Assembly (NCBI RefSeq): GCF_023516505.1 | Contig: NZ_JAMGBB010000001.1 | Coordinates: forward strand, 1,240,001-1,304,000 | Direction of reading: 5' to 3' | Length of the DNA stretch: 64,000 nucleotides | Source: Sphingomonas brevis | GTDB lineage: Bacteria > Pseudomonadota > Alphaproteobacteria > Sphingomonadales > Sphingomonadaceae | In this document: piece by piece, positions 15,762 to 24,200 of the stretch | How the letters are laid out: the number at the start of each line of letters is the position of its first letter | Numbering within the stretch: the first letter of the stretch is position 1 | Program-made: the position numbers and the translations under genes | Notes under the pieces: model-generated | The model's input: the letters and a program-made list of their open reading frames with translations, nothing else | Databases searched by the model: none | Told to the model about the DNA's origin: nothing

Positions 15762-16607
15762 TCAAGTCGCTTCCGCCAATCGCTGGCCGGTCTCGCTTTC
15801 CCACCGCCTGTTGGCTTGAACGAACCGTCCGGTCTCGCGCGCGGCAAAGCTGTCGCCGTCCCACGCCTGCACTGTCAGCTTAACTTCGCCAGCCTCGACC
15901 TCGATCAGGTTGAAGCTTTGCTCTTCGTCGCGCAGCCGCTTCGAGGTCGCCGTCCCCGCCTGGATCACAAGCGCCTCGCCCGCTCCGGTTATCAGCTGTT
16001 TTGCGTGGTGGGACGAGGCGCGATGGTTGTGCCCTGCCAGCAGCAGATCGACCCCAGCGTCGGCGATCGCGTCAAGCGCTAGTTTTTGCCGCCCGATTGC
16101 CTTGCCCAGCTCGGGTCCGTCGCCGACCGGCAGCGCGAACAGCGGATGATGGGTCACCAATATTTTCGCAACATTGTCCCGCGTCCTGGCGAAAGTATCG
16201 CGAATGAAATCGACCTGACCCTGGTTGATCCGCCCGTCCTTGAACGTCAGCGAACGCGCCGTGTTGATCCCGAGCACGGCTACGCCGGGAAGTTCGTGGA
16301 ACGGGCACAAGCTGTCGTCGATGAACCGGCGATAGCGCGTCAGCGGCGACAGGAATCGCCGCAGCACGTCGTACAGCGGCACGTCATGATTGCCGGGTAC
16401 GCCAAGTACCTCATGGCCCCTTGCCTTCAGCCGTTCGAGAAAGGCGCAGGCAAGTTCGAACTGGTCGGTCCGCGCCCGCTGCGTGAAATCGCCCGAAATG
16501 ACGATCAGGTCGGGCTTCAGCGCGTCGGCTCGCTCTTCGACCGCCGTGACCAGTTCCTCGTCGTGGGCGCCGAAATGAAGGTCGGAGAGATGAACCAGTC
16601 GAGCCAT
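15762..16607 (-). CDS. Calcineurin-like metallophosphoesterase (CpdA-type)
   Basis: 281 residues with the complete two-metal motif set: DLHFG (about 9-13), GDFTQR, GNHD (about 72), THHP and GHNHR. Length and order match class III cyclic-nucleotide phosphodiesterases such as CpdA. It has no signal peptide and should be cytoplasmic. About 1.2 kb away, on the other strand, lie a class III nucleotide cyclase and a cyclic-nucleotide-binding membrane protein, which makes cAMP hydrolysis a reasonable guess. A general phosphodiesterase is the alternative. Confidence 0.8.
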   Translation of the reverse strand: MARLVHLSDLHFGAHDEELVTAVEERADALKPDLIVISGDFTQRARTDQFELACAFLERLKARGHEVLGVPGNHDVPLYDVLRRFLSPLTRYRRFIDDSLCPFHELPGVAVLGINTARSLTFKDGRINQGQVDFIRDTFARTRDNVAKILVTHHPLFALPVGDGPELGKAIGRQKLALDAIADAGVDLLLAGHNHRASSHHAKQLITGAGEALVIQAGTATSKRLRDEEQSFNLIEVEAGEVKLTVQAWDGDSFAARETGRFVQANRRWESETGQRLAEAT

Positions 16608-16662
16608 ATCGCCTCAACGTCAGCCGATTGCATTCGCTCCGCACCGCTTCCATGCTTTCGCG

Positions 16663-17733
16663 ATGGATCGCACCGAGGCCAACACCGGCACCCGCGACGT
16701 AGCCGAGCGGCTGCGCTTCGAGCTTGGCCCGCTGGAACGGTGGATGGCGGACAATGTCGACGACTTTGCCGGCCCGCTAAGCGTCAGCCAGTTCAAGGGC
16801 GGCCAATCCAACCCGACGTACCGGCTCGATACCCCGTCAGGCCGCGCCTTCGTCCTTCGCAGAAAGCCGCCCGGCAAGCTTCTGCCCGGGGCCCATGCGG
16901 TCGACCGCGAAGCGCGCGTCATGAGCGCGCTGGGCGCCCATGGCTTCCCGGTCCCGCGGGTCCATGGCCTGTGCGAGGATGACAGCGTCGTCGGGACGCC
17001 ATTCTTTGTCATGGACATGGTCGACGGCCGGATCGTCTGGGAAGCGAGCTTCCCGGACATGTCGCCCACCGAACGCGCGGCCCATTTCGATGCGATGAAC
17101 GCGACCATCGCCCAGCTTCACAGCTACGACCCTGACGCCATCGGCCTTGGCGACTATGGCCGCGCGACCGGCTTCGTCGAGCGTCAGGTGGCGCGCTGGT
17201 CGAAGCAATATGAAGGCGACGTCGAGGCTGGCCGAGTCCCGGCGATGGACTGGCTAACCGGCTGGCTGAAGGACAATCTTCCGCCCGACAGCGGCGATGC
17301 GCGGATCGTTCATGGCGATTATCGTTGCGACAATATGATCTTCGCCCCGGCCGAAGCGCGCGTTGCCGCGGTGCTGGACTGGGAGCTGTCGACCCTCGGC
17401 GATCCGGCGGCCGACTTCGTCTATCACCTCATGATGTATCGCATGCCGGCCGGCATGTTTACCGGGCTCGATGGACTGGATTTCGCCGCGCTCGGCATTC
17501 CGACCGAAGAGGAATATGTCGCCGCCTACTGCCGCCGCACCGGCCGCAGTTCGCTTCCGCACATCGATTATCTGATCGTCTTCGTGATGTTCAGGATCGC
17601 CGGCATCCTGCACGGCATTCGCGGCCGGCTGGCGCGGGGCAGTGCATCTTCGGCCCATGCCGAGGCCACCGCCGCGCTGACCGAGCCGCTCGCCGAGCTG
17701 GCCATGGCCCAGGCCAAGGCCGCGCGCCTTTGA
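16663..17733 (+). CDS. Aminoglycoside-phosphotransferase-fold kinase (ACAD10/11-like phosphotransferase family)
   Basis: 356 residues of the APH kinase fold. The nucleotide-binding lysine/arginine region is FVLRRKPPGKLLPGAH, the catalytic loop is HGDYRCDN (about 220) and the metal-binding LDWELSTLGDP follows. This subgroup is the bacterial counterpart of the kinase domain of mammalian ACAD10/11, which phosphorylates 4-hydroxyacyl-CoA during beta-oxidation. It is not an antibiotic-resistance enzyme. No acyl-CoA dehydrogenase is immediately adjacent. It points toward the cyclase gene but is 89 bp away. Confidence 0.8.
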   Translation: MDRTEANTGTRDVAERLRFELGPLERWMADNVDDFAGPLSVSQFKGGQSNPTYRLDTPSGRAFVLRRKPPGKLLPGAHAVDREARVMSALGAHGFPVPRVHGLCEDDSVVGTPFFVMDMVDGRIVWEASFPDMSPTERAAHFDAMNATIAQLHSYDPDAIGLGDYGRATGFVERQVARWSKQYEGDVEAGRVPAMDWLTGWLKDNLPPDSGDARIVHGDYRCDNMIFAPAEARVAAVLDWELSTLGDPAADFVYHLMMYRMPAGMFTGLDGLDFAALGIPTEEEYVAAYCRRTGRSSLPHIDYLIVFVMFRIAGILHGIRGRLARGSASSAHAEATAALTEPLAELAMAQAKAARL

Positions 17734-17822
17734 GTTCATCGCATTTTATCGCAGATTGACTCAGTCGAGTCGGGGACGGGGGCCAAGGCGATGCACTATC
17801 TAGAAGGCAAAGTCCGCTGAGC

Positions 17823-19901
17823 GTGGACCAGCCGCGCCGCCGCTGGGCGCTCAACCCTGACCCGCTGGACGGCGACGACCAGCCGACGGTCGAGGGCGTC
17901 GTTCGAGAGCTGCGCAAGATTCCTCCGGCCCGGCTGATCGTCACTGCGCTGATTATCGTCTTTGCGATCCTGATCGCCCGCTACAGCTGGCAACTGCCGG
18001 TCAGCCTGCCAGTGTTCGAGCGGCAGCTGCCGATCGCCGCGGATGCCGAGCGTGCCCTGTTCGACTGGCGGGAAACGTCCGGCGAGGATCGCCGCACCGT
18101 TCCCGAAGACCAGCGGGTCCTGCTCATTCCGTATATCGACGATACGTTGAAGGCGACCGCCAAGCGATCGCCGCTCGACCGGGCGATCCTTGCCCGTGCG
18201 CTTGCCAATATCGACAAGGTGGGCGCGAAGGCGATCGGCATCGACATTTTGATCGACCAACCGCAGCCCGAAGATCCGCAGCTGTTCGCGGCCTTGAAGG
18301 CGATGAAGACGCCAGTGTGGATTGCTTATGCCAATCGGCTCACTGCGCGCGACGAGATACAACAGTGGCAGCAGGATTTCATGGATGATTGGGGACGTCA
18401 GATGGCTGGCACACAGGTCCATCAGGCGTCGATCAGGCTGGAACCGGACAGCGACAATGTGCTTCGCCGCTGGCCCACGCTGCCGCCCGGCCTGCCGCCC
18501 CTCCTGCCTATCGCGCTGGCCGGCGCCCGGCCAGATTACCGCTATGATGGCAGCGTCGACTTCCGAGCCCCGCTCAATGCGGAGCGAAAGGTTTTCACCA
18601 GCCTGCCGATCGACCTGTTCGCCGACCCGGCGATGGTGCCGCTGTTTGCCGACCAGGCGCGCGGGAAAATCATCCTGATCGGCGGCCAGTTGCAGGACGT
18701 CGATCAATTCGAGATCCCGTCGACGCGCAGCGACGGCAAGACGATGAGCGGGCTGGAGGTTCATGCCACCATCCTCGCCCAGCTGCTCGACGGCCGATTG
18801 CCCGATCGGGCGGGCCCGGTCGCGCTCTGGGCCTTGGCGGTGCTGGTCGTGTTGTGCGGCGCCTTCACGGCAATGCTCGATGTCCGGCCATGGGTGGTCG
18901 CGCTGGCGGTCGTCGGCCAGCTCGCCTTTTTCGGCTTCGCGCCTTTCTATTATGAGTGGATCGGCATCGACACCTATGGCCTGCCGGCATTCGGCTGGCT
19001 TGCCGGTTGGGGCCTGGCCTATGCCGCGACCGGCGCCGCCGTCAGGGTGGTAGGATCGGAGCAGCGCCGCTACGCCCAATCGGCGCTAGGCAAATATCTG
19101 CCTCGCGACATTGCCGCCCAGATTTTGCGCGACCCAAAGAAGCTGTCGCTGACCGGTGAGAAGCGCGAAATCTACACATTGTTCACTGACATCGAGGGTT
19201 TCACGGCGCTCAGCCACAAGCTTCCACCGGACCGGACCGCGACGATCCTCAACGCTTACCTCGACGGCATGTGCGACATTGTCCTCGATCATGGCGGGAC
19301 GATCGACAAGTTCGTCGGCGACGCAGTGGTCGCTTTCTGGGGCGCGCCGATCGCTCGCGCCGACGACGCCGACCGGGCAGCAAGGGCGCAGCTCGACATG
19401 CTCGCCTTCACCCAGAAATTCTCGATCGACTATAGCGAACCGGGCCATGAGATGGGCCGAACCCGGGTCGGCCTTCATTATGGCGATGCAGTGGTTGGCA
19501 ATTTCGGCGGCGAAGGCAGGCTCAGCTACACCGCGCTCGGCGATTCCATGAATTGCGCGGCCAGGCTTGAGGGCGCCAATAAATATCTCAAGACCGTCGC
19601 ACTGATCAGCGAGGAAGCGCGAAGCCGGACCACGCTCGACATTTACCGGCCAATGGGGCGGATCGTGCTCTCGGGCCGCGAAACTCCCGTTGTGGTGTGG
19701 GAGCCGGCTCCCGATTTCGATCCCAAGCTCCGCGCCGAACTTGTCCGCCTTTGGAACGCTTACGACTCCGGGGATCGTTCCGCCCTCGACGAAATCGAGC
19801 AAATTTGCTTAACGCAGGATAATGACGCGGCCTTGGCGGCCTTTGCCTGCCGGATAAGGGAGGCAGGGCCAGGAGGTGCGTTCACGCTCAAGGAGAAATG
19901 A
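17823..19901 (+). CDS. CHASE2-domain adenylate/guanylate cyclase
   Basis: 692 residues from a GTG. One membrane span (about 38-53), a periplasmic CHASE2 sensor domain (about 58-325), three further spans (330-350, 357-375, 385-408), then a class III cyclase domain (about 447-625). Catalytic residues are complete: metal-binding D456 in FTDIEGF and D500 in KFVGD, the adenine-reading K496 and D574 (ALGDSMN), and the transition-state N577/R581. The Lys/Asp pair favours ATP, so cAMP is the expected product. The next gene's start is two bases away, and a CNB-domain protein follows, suggesting a sensor-to-effector operon. Confidence 0.88.
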   Translation: MDQPRRRWALNPDPLDGDDQPTVEGVVRELRKIPPARLIVTALIIVFAILIARYSWQLPVSLPVFERQLPIAADAERALFDWRETSGEDRRTVPEDQRVLLIPYIDDTLKATAKRSPLDRAILARALANIDKVGAKAIGIDILIDQPQPEDPQLFAALKAMKTPVWIAYANRLTARDEIQQWQQDFMDDWGRQMAGTQVHQASIRLEPDSDNVLRRWPTLPPGLPPLLPIALAGARPDYRYDGSVDFRAPLNAERKVFTSLPIDLFADPAMVPLFADQARGKIILIGGQLQDVDQFEIPSTRSDGKTMSGLEVHATILAQLLDGRLPDRAGPVALWALAVLVVLCGAFTAMLDVRPWVVALAVVGQLAFFGFAPFYYEWIGIDTYGLPAFGWLAGWGLAYAATGAAVRVVGSEQRRYAQSALGKYLPRDIAAQILRDPKKLSLTGEKREIYTLFTDIEGFTALSHKLPPDRTATILNAYLDGMCDIVLDHGGTIDKFVGDAVVAFWGAPIARADDADRAARAQLDMLAFTQKFSIDYSEPGHEMGRTRVGLHYGDAVVGNFGGEGRLSYTALGDSMNCAARLEGANKYLKTVALISEEARSRTTLDIYRPMGRIVLSGRETPVVVWEPAPDFDPKLRAELVRLWNAYDSGDRSALDEIEQICLTQDNDAALAAFACRIREAGPGGAFTLKEK

Positions 19902-19902
19902 A

Positions 19903-20586
19903 ATGGCCCGCCTGTTGCTGATCGCGGCAAGTGCCGCACTTCTCGCTTCGACTTCGGCCGCTGCCGCCGTGCTGGTGGTGCGCTCGTCGGGACCATCGGC
20001 CGCGGCCTATCCTCCGGGCAAGGCGCTGCCGGACAATCACATGCTCAAGCTCAAGGCCACCGATACGGTCGTCCTGCTGGATTCGCGCGGAACCCGTACC
20101 CTCAACGGCCCAGGCAGTTTCAGCGTCCTCGCCAGCGCCAGCAACGCGCCGGAGGCGGTCCGCACCGCCGGGACCAGCGCCCGCCGCGTCAGGCTCGGGG
20201 CGGTCCGCGGCACCGGCGGAACGCGCAGCGTATGGCAAGCCGATCTCACCCGCACCGGCAATGTCTGCATCGCCAATCCCAGCGAGCTGACCCTCTATCG
20301 CGGCGATGCTGAGGCAGCCGCCGACGTCACCCTGACGGATTCCGACGGCAAGACCGCGACGGTTCATTTCGGCGCCAACCAATGGGAGGCGTCCTGGCCC
20401 GCCGATATCCAGGTCAAGACGGGCAAGCGCATCAACGTTTCCGGCCTTTCCCAGCCGACTACGTTGACGCTTCGGCAGCTAGCGCCGATCCCCTCGGGGC
20501 TCGAAGGCATGGCGCAAAGTCTGATTCGGGCCGATTGCCAGGCCCAGCTCGACGTATTGGTCGATACCTTCAGCGCGAGGTCGTAA
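19903..20586 (+). CDS. Secreted protein in the cyclase operon, function unknown
   Basis: 227 residues from the ATG at 19903, with AAGGAG inside the end of the cyclase gene. A signal peptide (MARLLLIAASAALLASTSAAAA) is followed by an all-beta-looking region. The segment LKATDTVVLLDSRGTRTLNGPGSF resembles the start of FecR-type or similar periplasmic beta domains, though no firm family was recognised. Two cysteines (NVCIAN, ADCQAQ) may pair. Position between a CHASE2 cyclase and a CNB protein suggests an extracytoplasmic partner of the sensor; this is inference. Confidence 0.7.
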   Translation: MARLLLIAASAALLASTSAAAAVLVVRSSGPSAAAYPPGKALPDNHMLKLKATDTVVLLDSRGTRTLNGPGSFSVLASASNAPEAVRTAGTSARRVRLGAVRGTGGTRSVWQADLTRTGNVCIANPSELTLYRGDAEAAADVTLTDSDGKTATVHFGANQWEASWPADIQVKTGKRINVSGLSQPTTLTLRQLAPIPSGLEGMAQSLIRADCQAQLDVLVDTFSARS

Positions 20587-20602
20587 GAGTAAGCCACAGC
20601 CC

Positions 20603-21253
20603 ATGACATTGATGCTCGGCCTGTACATTGTCATTTTTGCCGGAGCGCTCGGCGCCTTGCTGGTACGGTCCCGGCTTGCCAGCCATGTCATGCTCGGCAT
20701 CGCCGGTGTCGCCGGCCTGGCCTATGGCGCCAGCGCGCATGGCCTGCTCGGCTCGATCCTGCCGTTCCTGATCCTCATCGTCGCGGGCGTTCAGGCGACC
20801 AGCGGGCTGGTCGCCAACCGCGCTGCCAAGTTCAATGCCGACGAACAGGGCATGCTCGGCGGCCCGCTGGCCGGGCTGGGACGCGCCCAGGCGCGACGCC
20901 TGATCGACCAGGGCATCTGGATGGATGGCCGGCCCGGCGACGTCCTGATCCGCGAGGGCGAAGAAGCGGCCCAGCTTTATTATCTCGCTGACGGCGGGGC
21001 CGAAGTCCATGTGAAGGGAAAGCTGGTCGGCAAGGCCAATCCCGGCCAACTGGTCGGCGAAGCCACCGTGCTCGGAGAAACGGCGGCGATCGCCACCGTC
21101 ACGCTTTCACAGCCGACGCGCTTCTGGTGCGCGCAGGGCCGAGCGCTCAATGCCTATCTCGCCGCCAACCCCGACGCCCGCCACGCGCTGGAGCATGGCT
21201 TCAACGTCAGCCTCCGCGAGAAGCTCGAGGCGATGAACCGGGCCGCGGGGTGA
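20603..21253 (+). CDS. Membrane protein with cyclic-nucleotide-binding-like domain
   Basis: 216 residues: three closely spaced membrane spans (about 4-20, 27-45, 49-68), then a cyclic-nucleotide-binding fold (about 88-195) with PGDVLIREGEEAAQLYYLADGGAEVHV (quoted in part) and PGQLVGEATVLGETAAIATVTL. The phosphate-binding cassette keeps the G-E pair (VGEATVLGE), but the arginine usual in cAMP receptors (R-x-A) is not obvious. Three helices plus a CNB domain is the plan of Popeye-type cAMP effectors. As the last gene after the cyclase it is the obvious effector candidate. Confidence 0.78.
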   Translation: MTLMLGLYIVIFAGALGALLVRSRLASHVMLGIAGVAGLAYGASAHGLLGSILPFLILIVAGVQATSGLVANRAAKFNADEQGMLGGPLAGLGRAQARRLIDQGIWMDGRPGDVLIREGEEAAQLYYLADGGAEVHVKGKLVGKANPGQLVGEATVLGETAAIATVTLSQPTRFWCAQGRALNAYLAANPDARHALEHGFNVSLREKLEAMNRAAG

Positions 21254-21260
21254 GACGCCG

Positions 21261-21860
21261 TCACCAAACGCCGTGCCGGTGAAGTATTTCCAGCGGAATA
21301 AACGACAAATGGACCGCGATCAGCACGGCCAGGGCGGTCGCCACGATCCAATATTTCCGCGCGAAAATCGCCGCAAGCATCGACGCCAGCTGTATGGTCG
21401 TAACTGTTGAACTGACGACCATCTCGCTGACGGTGCTTTTCCAGAGAATATAGTCGGGCAGGATGAAGGGTATGTTGACCGCCAGGATGCACCCCAGCAC
21501 CTGCCGCCGGTGGAGCCAGAACCATTCGTCCACATCAGGCCAATCGCGCGGCTTGTCGGGGTAGATCATCGAGGCGGCGAAATAATAGATGCTGAGAAGG
21601 AGCACCCCGAGGGTCAGCGTATCGTAACCCGTCGGAAGATATTTCAGGTAAACCCAGAAGGTTATCCAGCACTGGAGGACGTTGAGCATCGTGTAGGCGC
21701 CAAGCATCGGCGTCAGCCAGCCGATGCGAATATCGTCCTTGATGCCAGGCCCCGTCGGCAGGCGAGCGCGGAAGGTGCGCATCAGCCCGCTCAACACCTC
21801 AACCAAAATGAAGCCGAGCAGCAGGGTGAACAGGTTGAACAGTAGTTCGGTTGCGCTCAT
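21261..21860 (-). CDS. Multi-spanning membrane protein, function unknown
   Basis: 199 residues with about five hydrophobic segments (5-25, 50-72, 80-98, 120-138, 165-190) and a conserved-looking aromatic loop, PDVDEWFWLHRRQVLGC. No enzyme motif was recognised. It converges on the CNB protein gene with seven bases between the stop codons. An upstream GGAGGG-like stretch (21876-21882, minus strand) gives a plausible start. Confidence 0.6.
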   Translation of the reverse strand: MSATELLFNLFTLLLGFILVEVLSGLMRTFRARLPTGPGIKDDIRIGWLTPMLGAYTMLNVLQCWITFWVYLKYLPTGYDTLTLGVLLLSIYYFAASMIYPDKPRDWPDVDEWFWLHRRQVLGCILAVNIPFILPDYILWKSTVSEMVVSSTVTTIQLASMLAAIFARKYWIVATALAVLIAVHLSFIPLEILHRHGVW

Positions 21861-21902
21861 TCTGATGTCCCCCGTGGAGGGAACATCTCATTCAACTCTG
21901 GC

Positions 21903-21931
21903 GTCCGCAATGGGCGGATTGTGGCCGCCCA
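21903..21931. repeat. Degenerate copy of the AATGGG palindromic repeat
   Basis: GTCCGCAATGGGCGGATTG then TGGCCGCCCAT resembles the family whose arms are AATGNCCGC and GCGGNCATT, but the second arm is altered. It lies in the 190-bp intergenic space before the DUF418 gene. Confidence 0.4.
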
Positions 21932-22050
21932 TACCGGTCCAAATGCGCTTACCGATGTCTGTTTCCTGTCAAGAACCGGCACTTATCGAAAGTTAAATTC
22001 CCAAGCAGCGTCAATGAGTCGATAGCTGGTCCCGCAGGGGGGCCGATGCC

Positions 22051-23340
22051 ATGGTCAATTCTATTGCGGCGCCAACCGGGACGCGCCTCGAATCCCTAGA
22101 TTTCATTCGCGGATGCGCGCTGTTCGGGATTCTCATCATGAACATCGTCGGCATGGGCATGGGCCCTGCCTATGACAATCCAAGGGTGATGGGTGGCGAC
22201 ACCGGGATCAATCTTTGGACCTGGTTCGTGGTCAATGTGACCTTTGAAGGCACGCAGCGGGCCCTGTTCTCGATCCTGTTTGGAGCCGGCGTGATCCTTT
22301 TCACCAGCCGGCCCGATTCCACAGACGCCTATTTCCGGCGCAACCTTTGGCTGATCGCCTTCGGTCTATTCAATGCGTGGATCCTGTTGTGGGGCGGCGA
22401 CATCCTTTACTTCTACGGGCTGACGGCCCTATTCCTGTTTGCCTTCCGCAACCTGCCCGGCAAGAAATTGCTTGGCCTCGGCATAGCGTCCTTCGTCCTC
22501 GGCGCGGCCTGGAGCGGGCTTGATACCTACAATATGCTGGACCTCCACAAACGCGCGGTTGCCGCCGAAAGCATACCGGCCGCCCAGCGATCGGAGCAGC
22601 AGAAGGGAGCCATCGAACAGTGGACGAATGAATCCCGCGGCGGACCTTCGCCGGAAAGGGTCGTCAAGCTGAAAGAAGAAAATCAGGCTGGTTACATTAG
22701 TGCGCTGCGCGTCCGAGCACCGCGAATAGCGGAAGCCCAATCCTGGTACGCATACCGCAATTTCTTCGACATCTTCGGGATGATGATGATCGGAATGGCC
22801 CTGTTCAAACTGGGCGTGCTGACCCTGGAAGCACGGACAAGAACCTATCTTGCGATGATGGTCGGCGGTTACGCGATCGGCATGCCCCTAAATCTCTTCG
22901 AGGCGAACTGGCTGATGAGCCACGGCTTCTCGGGGCTTGCCAGGCACCAGACGGCAATCACCTATGACTTCGCGCGGCTGGCACAAACCACCGGACATCT
23001 CGGGCTGCTCGGGCTCTTCCTGAAGTCAGGCATGTTATCATGGTTCAGGACTGCCATGGCGGCGGTCGGTCGAATGGCGTTGACCAACTACCTGACCCAT
23101 TCGGCCGTTGCGCTGATAATCTTCGTCTTTCTGGGCTATTGGGGGACGCTAGAACGGCACCAGCTTTACTACATCGTCTTTGCAATCTGGGCGGCTCAGA
23201 TCGTGATCAGCCCGATCTGGCTGAAACATTTCCACTTCGGCCCGGTAGAATGGCTCTGGCGATATTTGACTTACGGCAAGCAGCCGCCGTTCCGGAGAGA
23301 AGCACCAGCGTCAGGCGCCCGGCCGCTTCCTGCAGGATAG
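22051..23340 (+). CDS. DUF418-family (YeiB-like) membrane protein
   Basis: 429 residues. The N-terminus RLESLDFIRGCALFGILIMNI is the signature of the DUF418/YeiB family, and the C-terminal part (GRMALTNYLTHSAVALIIF then GPVEWLWRYLTYG) matches its second conserved block. About ten membrane spans are present with a hydrophilic loop near 165-225. Family members are inner-membrane proteins, possibly acyltransferase-like or transporters, with no established reaction. A GGGGGG ribosome-binding site lies before the ATG. Confidence 0.85.
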   Translation: MVNSIAAPTGTRLESLDFIRGCALFGILIMNIVGMGMGPAYDNPRVMGGDTGINLWTWFVVNVTFEGTQRALFSILFGAGVILFTSRPDSTDAYFRRNLWLIAFGLFNAWILLWGGDILYFYGLTALFLFAFRNLPGKKLLGLGIASFVLGAAWSGLDTYNMLDLHKRAVAAESIPAAQRSEQQKGAIEQWTNESRGGPSPERVVKLKEENQAGYISALRVRAPRIAEAQSWYAYRNFFDIFGMMMIGMALFKLGVLTLEARTRTYLAMMVGGYAIGMPLNLFEANWLMSHGFSGLARHQTAITYDFARLAQTTGHLGLLGLFLKSGMLSWFRTAMAAVGRMALTNYLTHSAVALIIFVFLGYWGTLERHQLYYIVFAIWAAQIVISPIWLKHFHFGPVEWLWRYLTYGKQPPFRREAPASGARPLPAG

Positions 23341-23430
23341 CCGTCCGAACACCTTCCTTAGGTAATCTTCCCGATTGTCCGGCTGTCATCGCGGAGTAAC
23401 GGCAAACATGCTGCCTGAAGGGGACGAAGC

Positions 23431-23871
23431 ATGGGTCGGATCGGATGCTGCGCGAGCGCGGCACTAATGATTTGCGTTTCGGCGTGTAAGGCTCAGCAGC
23501 CTGATACCGAAAATCAATTATCCGCCAACGAGGCTCAGAAAGTCGTGAACAAGGCTGCGCCAGCTGCCACGGCTGCCGGGCCCAAATGCCCGAACCTCTA
23601 TACCCAGCTTCCGCCCCAAACTCCCGACCTCACCCGAAAAGTCTACAGCTGCGTCGAGCGGTACGCCCTGCTCTATGCGAAGGGCCCGGACAGCCCCGAA
23701 GCATTGTCCAAGGCCGTCATGGCCAAGTGCAAATATGACATCGTCCAATATGTGGATGAGGAAGCCAAGAAGGCTGGCGTGAAGTCTCCATATAAGGAAG
23801 CCTTCGAATCCTGGCAGGCCCATACCTTGCCCATTATCGCAGAGGCCCGGGCACGCCGCTGTTATGGCTGA
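23431..23871 (+). CDS. Small lipoprotein, function unknown
   Basis: 146 residues. The signal (MGRIGCCASAALMICVSAC) ends in a plausible lipobox with lipidation at cysteine 19. A low-complexity linker follows, then an alpha-helical domain of about 90 residues with four cysteines (KCPN, YSCVE, AKCKYD, RRCYG) that could form two disulphides. No recognised family. The GAAGGGG ribosome-binding site is good. Confidence 0.65.
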   Translation: MGRIGCCASAALMICVSACKAQQPDTENQLSANEAQKVVNKAAPAATAAGPKCPNLYTQLPPQTPDLTRKVYSCVERYALLYAKGPDSPEALSKAVMAKCKYDIVQYVDEEAKKAGVKSPYKEAFESWQAHTLPIIAEARARRCYG

Positions 23872-23903
23872 TCGGGCCTTCCCGTCCGACGCTTTCCTTA
23901 GTC

Positions 23904-23941
23904 GATGTTGTCCACATTGGGTCGAATGTGGGCATTCATTA
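23904..23941 (+). repeat. AATGGG-family repeat, variant copy
   Basis: ATGTTGTCCACATTGGGTCG then AATGTGGGCATTCATTA keeps the central TTGGGTCGAA and the CATT end, but the arms have changed together (CCACATT/AATGTGG), so the hairpin is preserved. Confidence 0.45.
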
Positions 23942-24119
23942 GAGGCAGTCGCCACGAATGCATGAAAAGAGGAGCCCTAGCACCGGAATCGACGCCAGAA
24001 CCACGACGACGCTTCCGAAAATAACGAGCCGCCACTTCCAGTTGACGGTTAGGTCAGGTCGCTCATCGTAGCTCAACTCATGCTCCGCCCCAGTACGACA
24101 CGAGGATAGCGGTCAAACT

Positions 24120-24149
24120 AATGGCCGCAATGGGTGGAAAGCGGTCATT
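24120..24149 (+). repeat. AATGGG-family palindromic repeat
   Basis: Arms AATGGCCGC and GCGGTCATT enclose AATGGGTGGAAA. It lies 52 bp before the beta-propeller lipoprotein gene, in the same orientation as the copies at 25154 and 25842. Confidence 0.65.
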
Positions 24150-24200
24150 CGTGTCAGCAGCCCGTCCGTGCTAGCTCGTCGGATGGAACGGGGGCGTACG

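Larger units (their letters stand above)
23872..24200. other. 329-bp gap with two palindromic repeats, no gene seen
   Basis: No credible reading frame was found. It contains two copies of the AATGGG repeat (23904-23941, degenerate; 24120-24149, good) and about 180 bases of unexplained sequence between them. Confidence 0.6.

Noticed and set aside
16663-17733. Aminoglycoside-resistance gene
   Set aside because: The kinase fold is shared, but the sequence belongs to the ACAD10/11-like phosphotransferase group, not to resistance enzymes.
17796-19079. 427-codon minus-strand frame opposite the CHASE2 cyclase
   Set aside because: Arg/Gln/His-rich shadow product; the plus-strand gene has all catalytic residues.
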